From a virus, in the IMG/VR virus record IMGVR_UViG_3300020203_000327, positions 1 to 24,537 of that record: DNA of 24,537 nt; one strand, written 5' to 3'. The first letter of the stretch is position 1, and each line of letters begins with the position of its first letter. Shown piece by piece: positions 15,852 through 22,052 of this stretch. Below the pieces are notes generated by a model. That model was given only the letters and a program-made list of their open reading frames with translations. It did no database searches and was not told the origin of the DNA. Made by a program: the position numbers and the translations under genes.

Positions 15852-16280
15852 TCAGGCGTATTGCCCGGATGGCGATGGGAAGAGCGGAGTCACTTCCATA
15901 TAGATCAAGGCCGCACCTGCGGTAGCACCCGCAGCAGTGTTCTTGATAAAGATGTCAGTATCCGCAACGATACGAAACTTCGTGTTGGCATTTGCCGCAG
16001 GATAAAACCCCACGGTGCCCTCAGTGATGTCTGCTGCGGCCAAGAACTGATCGGCAGCAGCAGCGTTGGAGCCTACGGTAAGCACGTGCGTGCCCGTAAC
16101 GAAGGCGGTAGTGACTTCCGCAAAGAATTGCAGCAGGACTGGATTCTTGGCGTCAGCACGAATGGTCGCAACTTTGACTCCGGCAGCAATACCGGCAGTA
16201 TTGAAGAGTGCAGCGAACGTGAGCATCGCAGCGACATTGCCGTTGAGTATCGGAGTTGAAGGAATGGAAATATGTTGCAT
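15852..16280 (-). CDS. Probable abundant virion protein, 142 aa
   Basis: A 142-aa Ala/Thr/Val-rich protein predicted to be all-beta, with no signal peptide (MQHISIPSTPILNGNVAAML start; FRIVADTDIFIKNTAAGATA near 103-122; EVTPLFPSPSG end). No named family recognised. It follows the major capsid gene and is bracketed by strong hairpins on both sides (16307-16338 and 15813-15842), so its message may be separately bounded and abundant. A capsid-decoration or head-fibre protein is plausible. Its start lies 5 nt after a palindromic repeat; no Shine-Dalgarno (GCAAAACTT). Confidence 0.65.
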   Translation of the reverse strand: MQHISIPSTPILNGNVAAMLTFAALFNTAGIAAGVKVATIRADAKNPVLLQFFAEVTTAFVTGTHVLTVGSNAAAADQFLAAADITEGTVGFYPAANANTKFRIVADTDIFIKNTAAGATAGAALIYMEVTPLFPSPSGQYA

Positions 16281-16285
16281 AAGTT

Positions 16286-16299
16286 TTGCAGGGTTGCAA
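16286..16299. repeat. 14-bp palindrome in intergenic gap, centre GGGT
   Basis: TTGCA-GGGT-TGCAA between the capsid hairpin and the 142-aa gene, 5 nt from its ATG, where a ribosome-binding site would normally be. Confidence 0.96.
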
Positions 16300-16306
16300 G
16301 AGGAGT

Positions 16307-16338
16307 GGGGTCACCGCGATGGCTAGCACGGTGACCCC
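16307..16338 (-). terminator. Perfect 10-bp hairpin after the major capsid gene
   Basis: GGGGTCACCG (16307-16316) and CGGTGACCCC (16329-16338) pair perfectly around a 12-nt loop, 14 nt after the capsid stop. On the minus strand it is followed by ACTCCTCTT, only weakly U-rich. It looks like a partial terminator or attenuator that sets capsid expression above the downstream genes. Confidence 0.65.
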
Positions 16339-16352
16339 TGCGCCCCTAGGAA

Positions 16353-17303
16353 TCAAGCACCAATCGCGGCCACGCCACGCTTGTTGTCGTAACCAACAGT
16401 GAACCGCATGCGCAGGCGGCTGAACCACGCATCCGGGTTGCCGCCGAACGGCGTCAACGGAGTGATGTCAGGATAGACGTTCACGATCATCTTCAGCCCG
16501 TAGTTGGGGCTGGACGGCTCCCAAGTGATGAACCAGTGGTCGGGGTTCGTGAGATGCCGGAGGGGCATCACTTCGAGCCGGAACTGTTTCGTGAGGGCGT
16601 TGATCTTGTTGTCCGTCGTATTCGGATTCATCACACTGTTCACGACTTCCACCGCCTGCTGCCAGAGCACAGGAGAGATAGTCGGGACGTAGAGACGGAA
16701 CGACCCGGTGTAGCTGATCGGCAATCCTCGGCTGTCGAGCAGATTGTAGAGCAGGGTGGTGATGACGTAGAACACCGTCTCGACCGTGATCGGAAGGTTC
16801 TGCGCAACGATGTTCGACCACGTGCCGGACAAGTTTTCGAGCGTATTCAGCGCAGAGAACAGCGGCAGCGCAGTTCCGGCCAAGTCGTAACCTTGGTCGT
16901 ATTGCTGCACCGTGAACCCGTTGTTGAACAGATTCGCTGCGGCAATGTCCATCAGCGTGTTCGCGCCGTAGAGCATGGTTCGCGGCCGATTCGCCAGCAA
17001 GCCCCACTCTTCCTGCTCGATCATCTGGCGTTCAATTTGGTAGCCCGTCCGGTATCCAACCGGAGTGAAGGTTGCGACCGGCCCCTTCGGCGGAGTTTTG
17101 AAGGGGATCGGTTCGAGATCGCGGTTACGCTCGGGCAATCCGAGGCCACCCATATAGGTGGACTTGATAAACGCCTTGGTAGTTTCGTCGACCGTGAGGA
17201 ACGACGGATACTCTTTCGGGAGTTCGTTATACATTTCGTCTTTGATCGCGGAAAAATTCCGGTCAAAGTGTTCGACGAAGGCTTCAACAACGACAGCGGC
17301 CAT
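16353..17303 (-). CDS. Major capsid protein
   Basis: A 316-aa protein, the usual size for a HK97-fold capsid subunit without a delta domain. The N-terminal helix (VVEAFVEHFDRNFSAIKDEM), the middle TFTPVGYRTGYQIERQMIEQ and ANRPRTMLYGANTLMDIAAA, and the C-terminus FSRLRMRFTVGYDNKRGVAA are characteristic of podoviral/siphoviral capsid proteins (spine helix, P-domain, and R-x-R-x-GYD end). Order scaffold-decoration-capsid supports it. The base composition is more GC-rich than neighbouring genes (about 55% in sampled lines against about 47%). The leader carries CTAA repeats giving stops in all three frames, and a strong hairpin follows. It contains no palindromic repeat; sites lie in the gaps on both sides. 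Confidence 0.92.
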   Translation of the reverse strand: MAAVVVEAFVEHFDRNFSAIKDEMYNELPKEYPSFLTVDETTKAFIKSTYMGGLGLPERNRDLEPIPFKTPPKGPVATFTPVGYRTGYQIERQMIEQEEWGLLANRPRTMLYGANTLMDIAAANLFNNGFTVQQYDQGYDLAGTALPLFSALNTLENLSGTWSNIVAQNLPITVETVFYVITTLLYNLLDSRGLPISYTGSFRLYVPTISPVLWQQAVEVVNSVMNPNTTDNKINALTKQFRLEVMPLRHLTNPDHWFITWEPSSPNYGLKMIVNVYPDITPLTPFGGNPDAWFSRLRMRFTVGYDNKRGVAAIGA

Positions 17304-17323
17304 AGTAGTTAGTTAGTTAGTGA
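17304..17323 (-). promoter_or_regulatory. CTAA-repeat leader before the capsid ATG
   Basis: The 20 nt before the capsid ATG contain CTAACTAACTAACTA on the minus strand, with TAA codons at 17319-17317, 17315-17313 and 17311-17309, one in each frame. There is no Shine-Dalgarno. It would stop any ribosome reading through from upstream just before the capsid start. Confidence 0.5.
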
Positions 17324-17329
17324 GTTGAG

Positions 17330-17343
17330 TTGCAGGCTTGCAA
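17330..17343. repeat. 14-bp palindrome in intergenic gap, centre GGCT
   Basis: TTGCA-GGCT-TGCAA, directly abutting the stop codon of the 180-aa gene and 26 nt before the capsid ATG. Confidence 0.96.
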
Positions 17344-17886
17344 TTAGCCTTGGATTTTGCTTGGGATAATTTTGACGCGGACACGTCCGTTGTAGTCGTC
17401 CGACAGCACTTGATCGACGAACGAAACCACGGAGAACAAAGTCGCCGTCGTTTCAGTAGGATCGAGGAACTGGAAGCCGGAATACTGACCGGAGGTTGCA
17501 GTGGCGATACCATACACACCACCGATGACAACGTCTGCCGGTTTGGCTGCACTTGCGCCAATAACCGGAACGCCTGCGGTGACAACTCCCACGTTGATCT
17601 CGAACTGAGCATCGAGAGGCGAGAAGCAGTAGTGGTTTTCTCCTTCACCGGCAGGCCGTGGAAGGATTTCCGGCGGGCCTTCAGTGGAAGTGTGGCTCTT
17701 GTCCGGGGTCTGACCGTAACAGAGGACGCCATCACTAGGAATGAGCGTGAGAACGCCCGCGACGAGGGAGAGCAAGGCATACGCCCTGAACGTGTTGGAG
17801 CCGTCCGTGACGGCCGGACGCATGACATTCATGTTTCCGAACTGACGAGTCAGATCAGGCATGAGCAGTGGAGCTTGACGAGGCAT
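17344..17886 (-). CDS. Probable head decoration/stabilisation protein (180 aa)
   Basis: A 180-aa protein immediately upstream of the capsid gene. It starts MPRQAPLLMPDLTRQFGNMN, has a non-polar Gly/Val-rich middle, and ends in short beta blocks: VIGGVYGIATATSGQYSGFQ, then a hydrophobic strand and DDYNGRVRVKIIPSKIQG. The arrangement scaffold - small protein - this - capsid is that of capsid-decoration or head-stabilising proteins in many phages, but I cannot assign a named family. No Shine-Dalgarno precedes the ATG (AACTATCATC). It is free of palindromes; the gaps on both sides each have one. Confidence 0.6.
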   Translation of the reverse strand: MPRQAPLLMPDLTRQFGNMNVMRPAVTDGSNTFRAYALLSLVAGVLTLIPSDGVLCYGQTPDKSHTSTEGPPEILPRPAGEGENHYCFSPLDAQFEINVGVVTAGVPVIGASAAKPADVVIGGVYGIATATSGQYSGFQFLDPTETTATLFSVVSFVDQVLSDDYNGRVRVKIIPSKIQG

Positions 17887-17913
17887 GATGATAGTTACTT
17901 TCTATTTGGTTTC

Positions 17914-17927
17914 TTGCAAGGTTGCAA
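17914..17927. repeat. 14-bp palindrome in intergenic gap, centre AGGT
   Basis: TTGCA-AGGT-TGCAA in the 52-bp gap 17887-17938, 27 nt before the 180-aa gene's ATG. Confidence 0.96.
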
Positions 17928-17938
17928 GGATTGGTTAC

Positions 17939-18478
17939 TTACGCCCGACGAACGATACGGGTTCCCGAGGGCTTGGCAGCCATCGTGGCCAACGGGGGCA
18001 ATTCGATCCGTTGACCATTTGTGTCCGGGACAGGATTCATAGCTATATCCCCCTCTTCCTGCTCCTCTTTGCCAGCGACTTTTGCGATGCGTGCATCGCT
18101 AAGTTGGCCGGGATCGGAAGGAGCGGCTCCTGCAATGGTTTCTCCCGTTCTTTCCTGACGCAGACGGGACTTACCTACGTTGCCGTAAATTGCATTCACG
18201 GCATCTTGCACTACACGCGAACGGCAGAGCAGGATGTGTTCGCCACTCAGAAGTGCCACCTTTTGAGGTTTGCCTTCAGAGTTACGCCACACTTCCCAAC
18301 CATCTGCGGTTGCACTTGCGCCGGGCATCCATTCACGCTCACTAGCAGCTTGAACTGAAGGCCCAACTTTGACCCACTTAGGTGCCCACTTTTTCCGGTC
18401 AAAGCCAATCGGAAGGCTAAGAGGACCGGGAGCTTCAGCGGCACCACCTAGCGGTCCGCGAACAATTTGGATACCCAT
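17939..18478 (-). CDS. Hypothetical head-region protein (179 aa)
   Basis: A 179-aa protein of unknown family. The first 90 residues (GFDRKKWAPKWVKVGPSVQA, then ATADGWEVWRNSEGKPQKVA, LLSGEHILLCRSR) look like a small folded domain. The rest is charged and low-complexity (KVAGKEEQEEGDIAMNPVPD) with a basic C-terminus (GTRIVRRA). It starts inside the scaffold stop codon (TAATG), so it is translated together with the scaffold. It may be a head assembly or minor capsid component. Confidence 0.65.
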   Translation of the reverse strand: MGIQIVRGPLGGAAEAPGPLSLPIGFDRKKWAPKWVKVGPSVQAASEREWMPGASATADGWEVWRNSEGKPQKVALLSGEHILLCRSRVVQDAVNAIYGNVGKSRLRQERTGETIAGAAPSDPGQLSDARIAKVAGKEEQEEGDIAMNPVPDTNGQRIELPPLATMAAKPSGTRIVRRA

Positions 18479-19440
18479 TACCGTGATCCTCTCTTAGCCG
18501 GTGCTCTATAGCCCGGAGCTTTGACACCACCTTCACCTGTAGCCCACTTACCCAACACGACCTGAAGTGCCGCATCGGTGTCCGAATTAAGGGCATGGCG
18601 GGCACCATTGGGATCGAATTGTTGAGGCTGAGAAGGCATAGAACCTGCACCCGGATAGGTGAGACGGCCGATATTAGGAAGTGACACAGTTGGAGTTGTA
18701 ACAGGTTTGGTTGAAGTAGGGGGAATCTCCCCTCTTTGCAAGGCTGCAAAATGCGCCATGCCGGTGAGGTTCAGCACAATTTCAGGAGTGACCTGCTGAC
18801 CGTGCTTTGCCATCTCCTCGACTTGCTGCCAGACGGTTTGGGCAAGTGTAGGATTTTGCAGTGCTCCGGTAGTATCCGTTGCGACTGCTTGGTTCCATGC
18901 GAACTGAGCTTCACGCTCAATGACAGATGTGGCGAACGGACGAAGGTCGTTGCCAATTTCTCCTTTCAGGGTGTTACCGTAATCCGTCATCATCTCAAGC
19001 ATGAGTTCAGCTTGAGGGCCAGCGTGTTCCGGCTTGACGCCGCGCTGAATCAGGATTTGGGTGAACTTTTCCAGTTGCGGTTTTTTGGGAGTTTCCTTTG
19101 GGCCACCAGTCAGCCGGTCGACATCACCTTTCAGCTTGTCGTAGTTGGACTGGAAGTCTTTGCGGCGCTGCTCCTCGTGCTTAGCAAGCTGTGCTGCCAT
19201 ATCTTTCTCTTTTTGCAAGGTTGCAAAACCGATACGGCTCTTTTCGATAATCTCACGAACTTCCGGCGGAAGATCGTCAAGGTCAATACCAACTGTGGGA
19301 TCGACAAACTTAGTAGAGGAATCATCTAGCTCGCTGCCACCCGCTTGAGCCGCAGCAGGATTCCCTTGGGAACCACTGCCACCGCCGCCGGTATCAGGAG
19401 CTAGGAAGATTCTCTTCCAACTGTGACTATAGTATCGCAT
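18478..19440 (-). CDS. Capsid scaffolding protein
   Basis: A 320-aa protein with the layout usual for scaffolds: a Gly/Ser/Asp-rich acidic N-terminus (residues 15-55), a charged coiled coil (residues 60-113, e.g. KEKDMAAQLAKHEEQRRKDF), a helical middle, a Pro/Thr-rich linker, and a basic C-terminus (GYRAPAKRGSR) suited to capsid contact. It lies between portal and capsid genes. It would direct capsid assembly and then leave or be degraded. The start MRYYSHSWKR is the only Met before residue 82; CCTCAGTAT precedes it, not a Shine-Dalgarno. An acidic Gly-rich opening after residue 12 leaves some doubt about the exact N-terminus. Two palindromes lie inside. Confidence 0.8.
   Translation of the reverse strand: MRYYSHSWKRIFLAPDTGGGGSGSQGNPAAAQAGGSELDDSSTKFVDPTVGIDLDDLPPEVREIIEKSRIGFATLQKEKDMAAQLAKHEEQRRKDFQSNYDKLKGDVDRLTGGPKETPKKPQLEKFTQILIQRGVKPEHAGPQAELMLEMMTDYGNTLKGEIGNDLRPFATSVIEREAQFAWNQAVATDTTGALQNPTLAQTVWQQVEEMAKHGQQVTPEIVLNLTGMAHFAALQRGEIPPTSTKPVTTPTVSLPNIGRLTYPGAGSMPSQPQQFDPNGARHALNSDTDAALQVVLGKWATGEGGVKAPGYRAPAKRGSR
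18736..18749. repeat. 14-bp palindrome, centre AGGC
   Basis: TTGCA-AGGC-TGCAA; encodes F-A-A-L-Q in the scaffold gene. Confidence 0.95.
19213..19226. repeat. 14-bp palindrome, centre AGGT, arms extended
   Basis: TTGCA-AGGT-TGCAA with arms extended to TTTTGCA/TGCAAAA; encodes F-A-T-L-Q at codons 72-76 of the scaffold, inside its coiled coil. Confidence 0.93.
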
Positions 19441-19508
19441 ATACTGAGGCTTGTGTCAAGAGGCAGATTAGATGACTTCTCGTGGCTACCCCCACCGACA
19501 AGAAGTTT

Positions 19509-19522
19509 TTGCAAGGTTGCAA
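19509..19522. repeat. 14-bp palindrome in intergenic gap, longest arms
   Basis: TTTTTGCA-AGGT-TGCAAAAA: 8-bp arms, the longest uninterrupted T/A extension seen. It is in the 85-bp gap 19441-19525, the widest gap in the window, 3 nt after the stop of the 68-aa gene. The rest of this gap holds no ORF. Confidence 0.96.
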
Positions 19523-19525
19523 AAA

Positions 19526-19732
19526 TTATCTTCGCATTTCAGCTAGAAAGAATTGTTCAAGAGTCTGTAACTCTTTAGCTCCGGCTTGAACTTGGAGTAA
19601 CTGATCAGTGCTGGTGCAGCCTGTAATTTGTTTCAATTTCTCTGCGACCAGTCCATCGAAAAGCCGATTCCATTCAGATGTCGGACGAGTCTTAAATGCT
19701 TCCAGCATTTCGCCGGGAATTTGATAGGCCAT
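19526..19732 (-). CDS. Small hypothetical protein between portal and scaffold (68 aa)
   Basis: A 68-aa, mostly helical protein (EMLEAFKTRPTSEWNRLFDG, then AGAKELQTLEQFFLAEMRR) without signal or membrane segments. It starts 1 nt after the portal stop, so it is probably co-translated. I do not recognise the family. Small helical proteins at this place are common in podoviral genomes, often without known function. One Cys pair (C39 region, GCTSTDQ) is present but no metal motif. Confidence 0.7.
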   Translation of the reverse strand: MAYQIPGEMLEAFKTRPTSEWNRLFDGLVAEKLKQITGCTSTDQLLQVQAGAKELQTLEQFFLAEMRR

Positions 19733-19733
19733 G

Positions 19734-22034
19734 TTAAGCTGCGCCTCCCCCTTGTTGAGCTACTTGTCCGGCCTGCTGCGTAGGCGCGCTGCCTCCACCT
19801 TTCATTCCCGGAGCACCACCTTGCTGGTCAGGCGGATTATCTTGATGCACTTTGAGTTGCGCTTGAGCAACAGCCATCTGCTGCTGCACCAGCATCATCT
19901 GCATCTGCAATTCGTGAATCAACTGATGCTGTTTGATCTGCTCAATCAAATATGGGGCATTCGCGGCATAAGCCTCCGTGGTATTCCAGACGCTATCCCT
20001 GTCTTTCAGGAACGCAGTCTTGATGCGAATTGCCAACTGATGATCTTGGTCAGGATCGACCATAACAGGATAGCCGAGATACGTTTGGCAGGCTTGCATG
20101 GTTGCAAATTGAATCTGCTGCTCCCGACCACCATCCTGCACGATCTCTCCACCATCGAAGCCCATGTCATCAAGCAGAGTTTTCCAGAGTTTGGCACGAT
20201 CAAGTCCCGGTTCCATACGACTGGATTCGAGGATATAACGAACATTCTGCTGCTTAACGATCTTTTCAATGAAGGTGCTGCCGACGTTGGTAATTACGCC
20301 GACGTTAATCCACATGTCTTCAGGTGTAATGGCAAATCCAAACTGGCCGGTGATGTTCTTGAGCAAGTCGGGATCAATCCATGAACCAGAATAGTCCCAT
20401 ACGCGATGCGCGTAATTGCCATGCAGGTCGCTCGACACCGCATCAATGTCCGAAGTAATAGAAGACATACTTGCCTGAAACGCATTACTTGCTTCGGTTG
20501 CGGACGTGCGACTGCCCATCGCTTTGCCAAGGATAGCATCCACGGCTTTTGATGTGGTTTGCGCTCCGTCTCGCAAAAGTTGCAGCATTGCAACCGTAGA
20601 GGAAGTGCTGTCTTGCTGCGTCTTATAGCCGAAGTCATTCGGCCCATTGACGACCAGCTTCGCTCCCTTTGCATTCAAGTCCTGATTGCGAGCAGGAGAA
20701 CTCGCTTGCACCCATGCCGGTGTATCGTTGATCAAATCCTTGTTATCCAAGAATTGTTCCATGCAGAGCGTGATTTCCTTCCAGTGATTATAGAGAAGCT
20801 GTCCAATGGAAGGAGCATAAGCGCCTGAATCCAAATCAGGCATGTGGCAAGAAGCATAAATGGGCAGACGACGTTTCGGATAGTAATTTTCCTGCAAACG
20901 AAGAATCACTTGCGAGCCAGAATGCATGTTCGGCCCGAAGGTTTCCATGACGAACCTTCTGAAAGGAACGGGATTGCCGGATGCATCTTTTTCAAATTCG
21001 CCGGTCATTGGGTCAAACGGCATAATTGGAAACAGCGTCCATTTTGCCTCGACGGAATACTCTGGACGGAGAATCTGCGCCAACGTCGAACTGTTCACTT
21101 CCTTGAGTCCCATCGCATTGAACGTAGTTTTGAGCGCATTTTGCACGGAAGTTGTTTCCGGGTCGCTATAGACGTATTGCCCCGCCTGCAGTTTGTCCAG
21201 ATTCTCATATCCGAACGGATTGATCGTAGGGTCATACTGGTTTTGCAAGATTGCAAAACGCGAAATTTCATCGAACATGAAAGGGCAAGGCTGGCTCTCC
21301 ATCTCGTAAACTGGAAGACGCCAGTTGAACCAGAGCTTACGAATCGAAATCGGCTCGAAAGTAGTGCCGATCTCTGTAATCTCCGGCTTACTCACCATGT
21401 TTCCCATATTATCCTGCCGCGAGATCATTTCGACACGGAACTTGAAATCCGACATCACAAACGCACAGCCGTAAGTGTAGTGATGCCGATACGCTACCAG
21501 CGAATTTCTTTTCAGATGGTTGTTGCCGCTGTTCCACTGTAGCAATGCGTTACCCGCTGCAATGCGGTCTGCGAGTGGACGGTATTCCGGTGTAGCATTC
21601 GGCTGTTTGATGTAATCAGGAATGCCAAACTGGCAGGGCAATCCTTCCTTGAATGCAATAAAATAGGTGATGTCAGTCAGACGCTGAATAGCATCATGGA
21701 CTACGGAGTCGGAAACGCGAGCACGTTCCCGATTGGCCTGATCTGCCTCGTTTTTCACTCGGCTGTCGTCGTGCCGAGTATTGTCGAACAAGTCGTCGTA
21801 AGGAATCGTAATGCGCGCCATTTCGAGCATCTTGTCCCACATCGGCTCAAATGCCCTACGCTCTTGAACCTGAGGCCAAACGTAGTTTTGCATCAGCCAC
21901 ATCATCATTCGTTTCTGCACTTCAGGGTCGATACTCCCGGCCAAGTTAGGGGGAAATTGGTGTGCAGGTCTGGACGGAGTTCCATTGGCGAACTTCGACA
22001 TGAGGTTATCAGGGATTTGAGGAATATAGGACAT
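19734..22034 (-). CDS. Portal (head-tail connector) protein
   Basis: A 766-aa protein directly downstream of terminase. It has no membrane segment. The N-terminus, Met/Trp-rich EVQKRMMMWLMQNYVWPQVQ then FEPMWDKMLEMARITIPYDD, is the usual helical opening of podoviral portals. The middle includes ASCHMPDLDSGAYAPSIGQL, the long helix region FLDNKDLINDTPAWVQASSP, and AVDAILGKAMGSRTSATEAS, typical of the crown/stem. The last 70 residues are a Gln/Met-rich coiled coil followed by a Gly/Gln tail ending GGGAA. It would form the dodecameric ring through which DNA is packaged. The ATG is 2 nt from a palindromic repeat and has no Shine-Dalgarno. Three palindromes lie inside. Confidence 0.9.
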   Translation of the reverse strand: MSYIPQIPDNLMSKFANGTPSRPAHQFPPNLAGSIDPEVQKRMMMWLMQNYVWPQVQERRAFEPMWDKMLEMARITIPYDDLFDNTRHDDSRVKNEADQANRERARVSDSVVHDAIQRLTDITYFIAFKEGLPCQFGIPDYIKQPNATPEYRPLADRIAAGNALLQWNSGNNHLKRNSLVAYRHHYTYGCAFVMSDFKFRVEMISRQDNMGNMVSKPEITEIGTTFEPISIRKLWFNWRLPVYEMESQPCPFMFDEISRFAILQNQYDPTINPFGYENLDKLQAGQYVYSDPETTSVQNALKTTFNAMGLKEVNSSTLAQILRPEYSVEAKWTLFPIMPFDPMTGEFEKDASGNPVPFRRFVMETFGPNMHSGSQVILRLQENYYPKRRLPIYASCHMPDLDSGAYAPSIGQLLYNHWKEITLCMEQFLDNKDLINDTPAWVQASSPARNQDLNAKGAKLVVNGPNDFGYKTQQDSTSSTVAMLQLLRDGAQTTSKAVDAILGKAMGSRTSATEASNAFQASMSSITSDIDAVSSDLHGNYAHRVWDYSGSWIDPDLLKNITGQFGFAITPEDMWINVGVITNVGSTFIEKIVKQQNVRYILESSRMEPGLDRAKLWKTLLDDMGFDGGEIVQDGGREQQIQFATMQACQTYLGYPVMVDPDQDHQLAIRIKTAFLKDRDSVWNTTEAYAANAPYLIEQIKQHQLIHELQMQMMLVQQQMAVAQAQLKVHQDNPPDQQGGAPGMKGGGSAPTQQAGQVAQQGGGAA
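20094..20107. repeat. 14-bp palindrome, centre TGGT
   Basis: TTGCA-TGGT-TGCAA; the only copy with T opening the centre. Encodes F-A-T-M-Q in the portal gene. Confidence 0.92.
20580..20593. repeat. 14-bp palindrome, centre GCAT
   Basis: TTGCA-GCAT-TGCAA; encodes V-A-M-L-Q in the portal gene. Confidence 0.92.
21243..21256. repeat. 14-bp palindrome, centre AGAT, arms extended
   Basis: Arms extend to GTTTTGCA/TGCAAAAC (8 bp) around centre AGAT; encodes F-A-I-L-Q in the portal gene. Confidence 0.94.
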
Positions 22035-22036
22035 AT

Positions 22037-22050
22037 TTGCAAGGCTGCAA
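22037..22050. repeat. 14-bp palindrome in intergenic gap, centre AGGC
   Basis: TTGCA-AGGC-TGCAA fills 14 of the 18 bp between the terminase stop and the portal ATG, occupying the position of a ribosome-binding site. Confidence 0.97.
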
Positions 22051-22052
22051 GT

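Noticed and set aside
16536-17312. 258-codon plus-strand and 179-codon minus-strand frames over the capsid gene
   Set aside because: Both are low-complexity Arg-rich shadows caused by the capsid gene's GC-rich codons.
19431-19459. TTGACA-17-GATACT as a promoter for the scaffold gene
   Set aside because: The -10 matches only 4 of 6 and lies inside the coding sequence, so the transcript would lack the only early start codon.
19506-19526. Intrinsic terminators formed by the palindromes
   Set aside because: The stem is A/T-rich, 5-8 bp with a 4-nt loop, and no U-run follows; most copies are inside genes that must be transcribed through.
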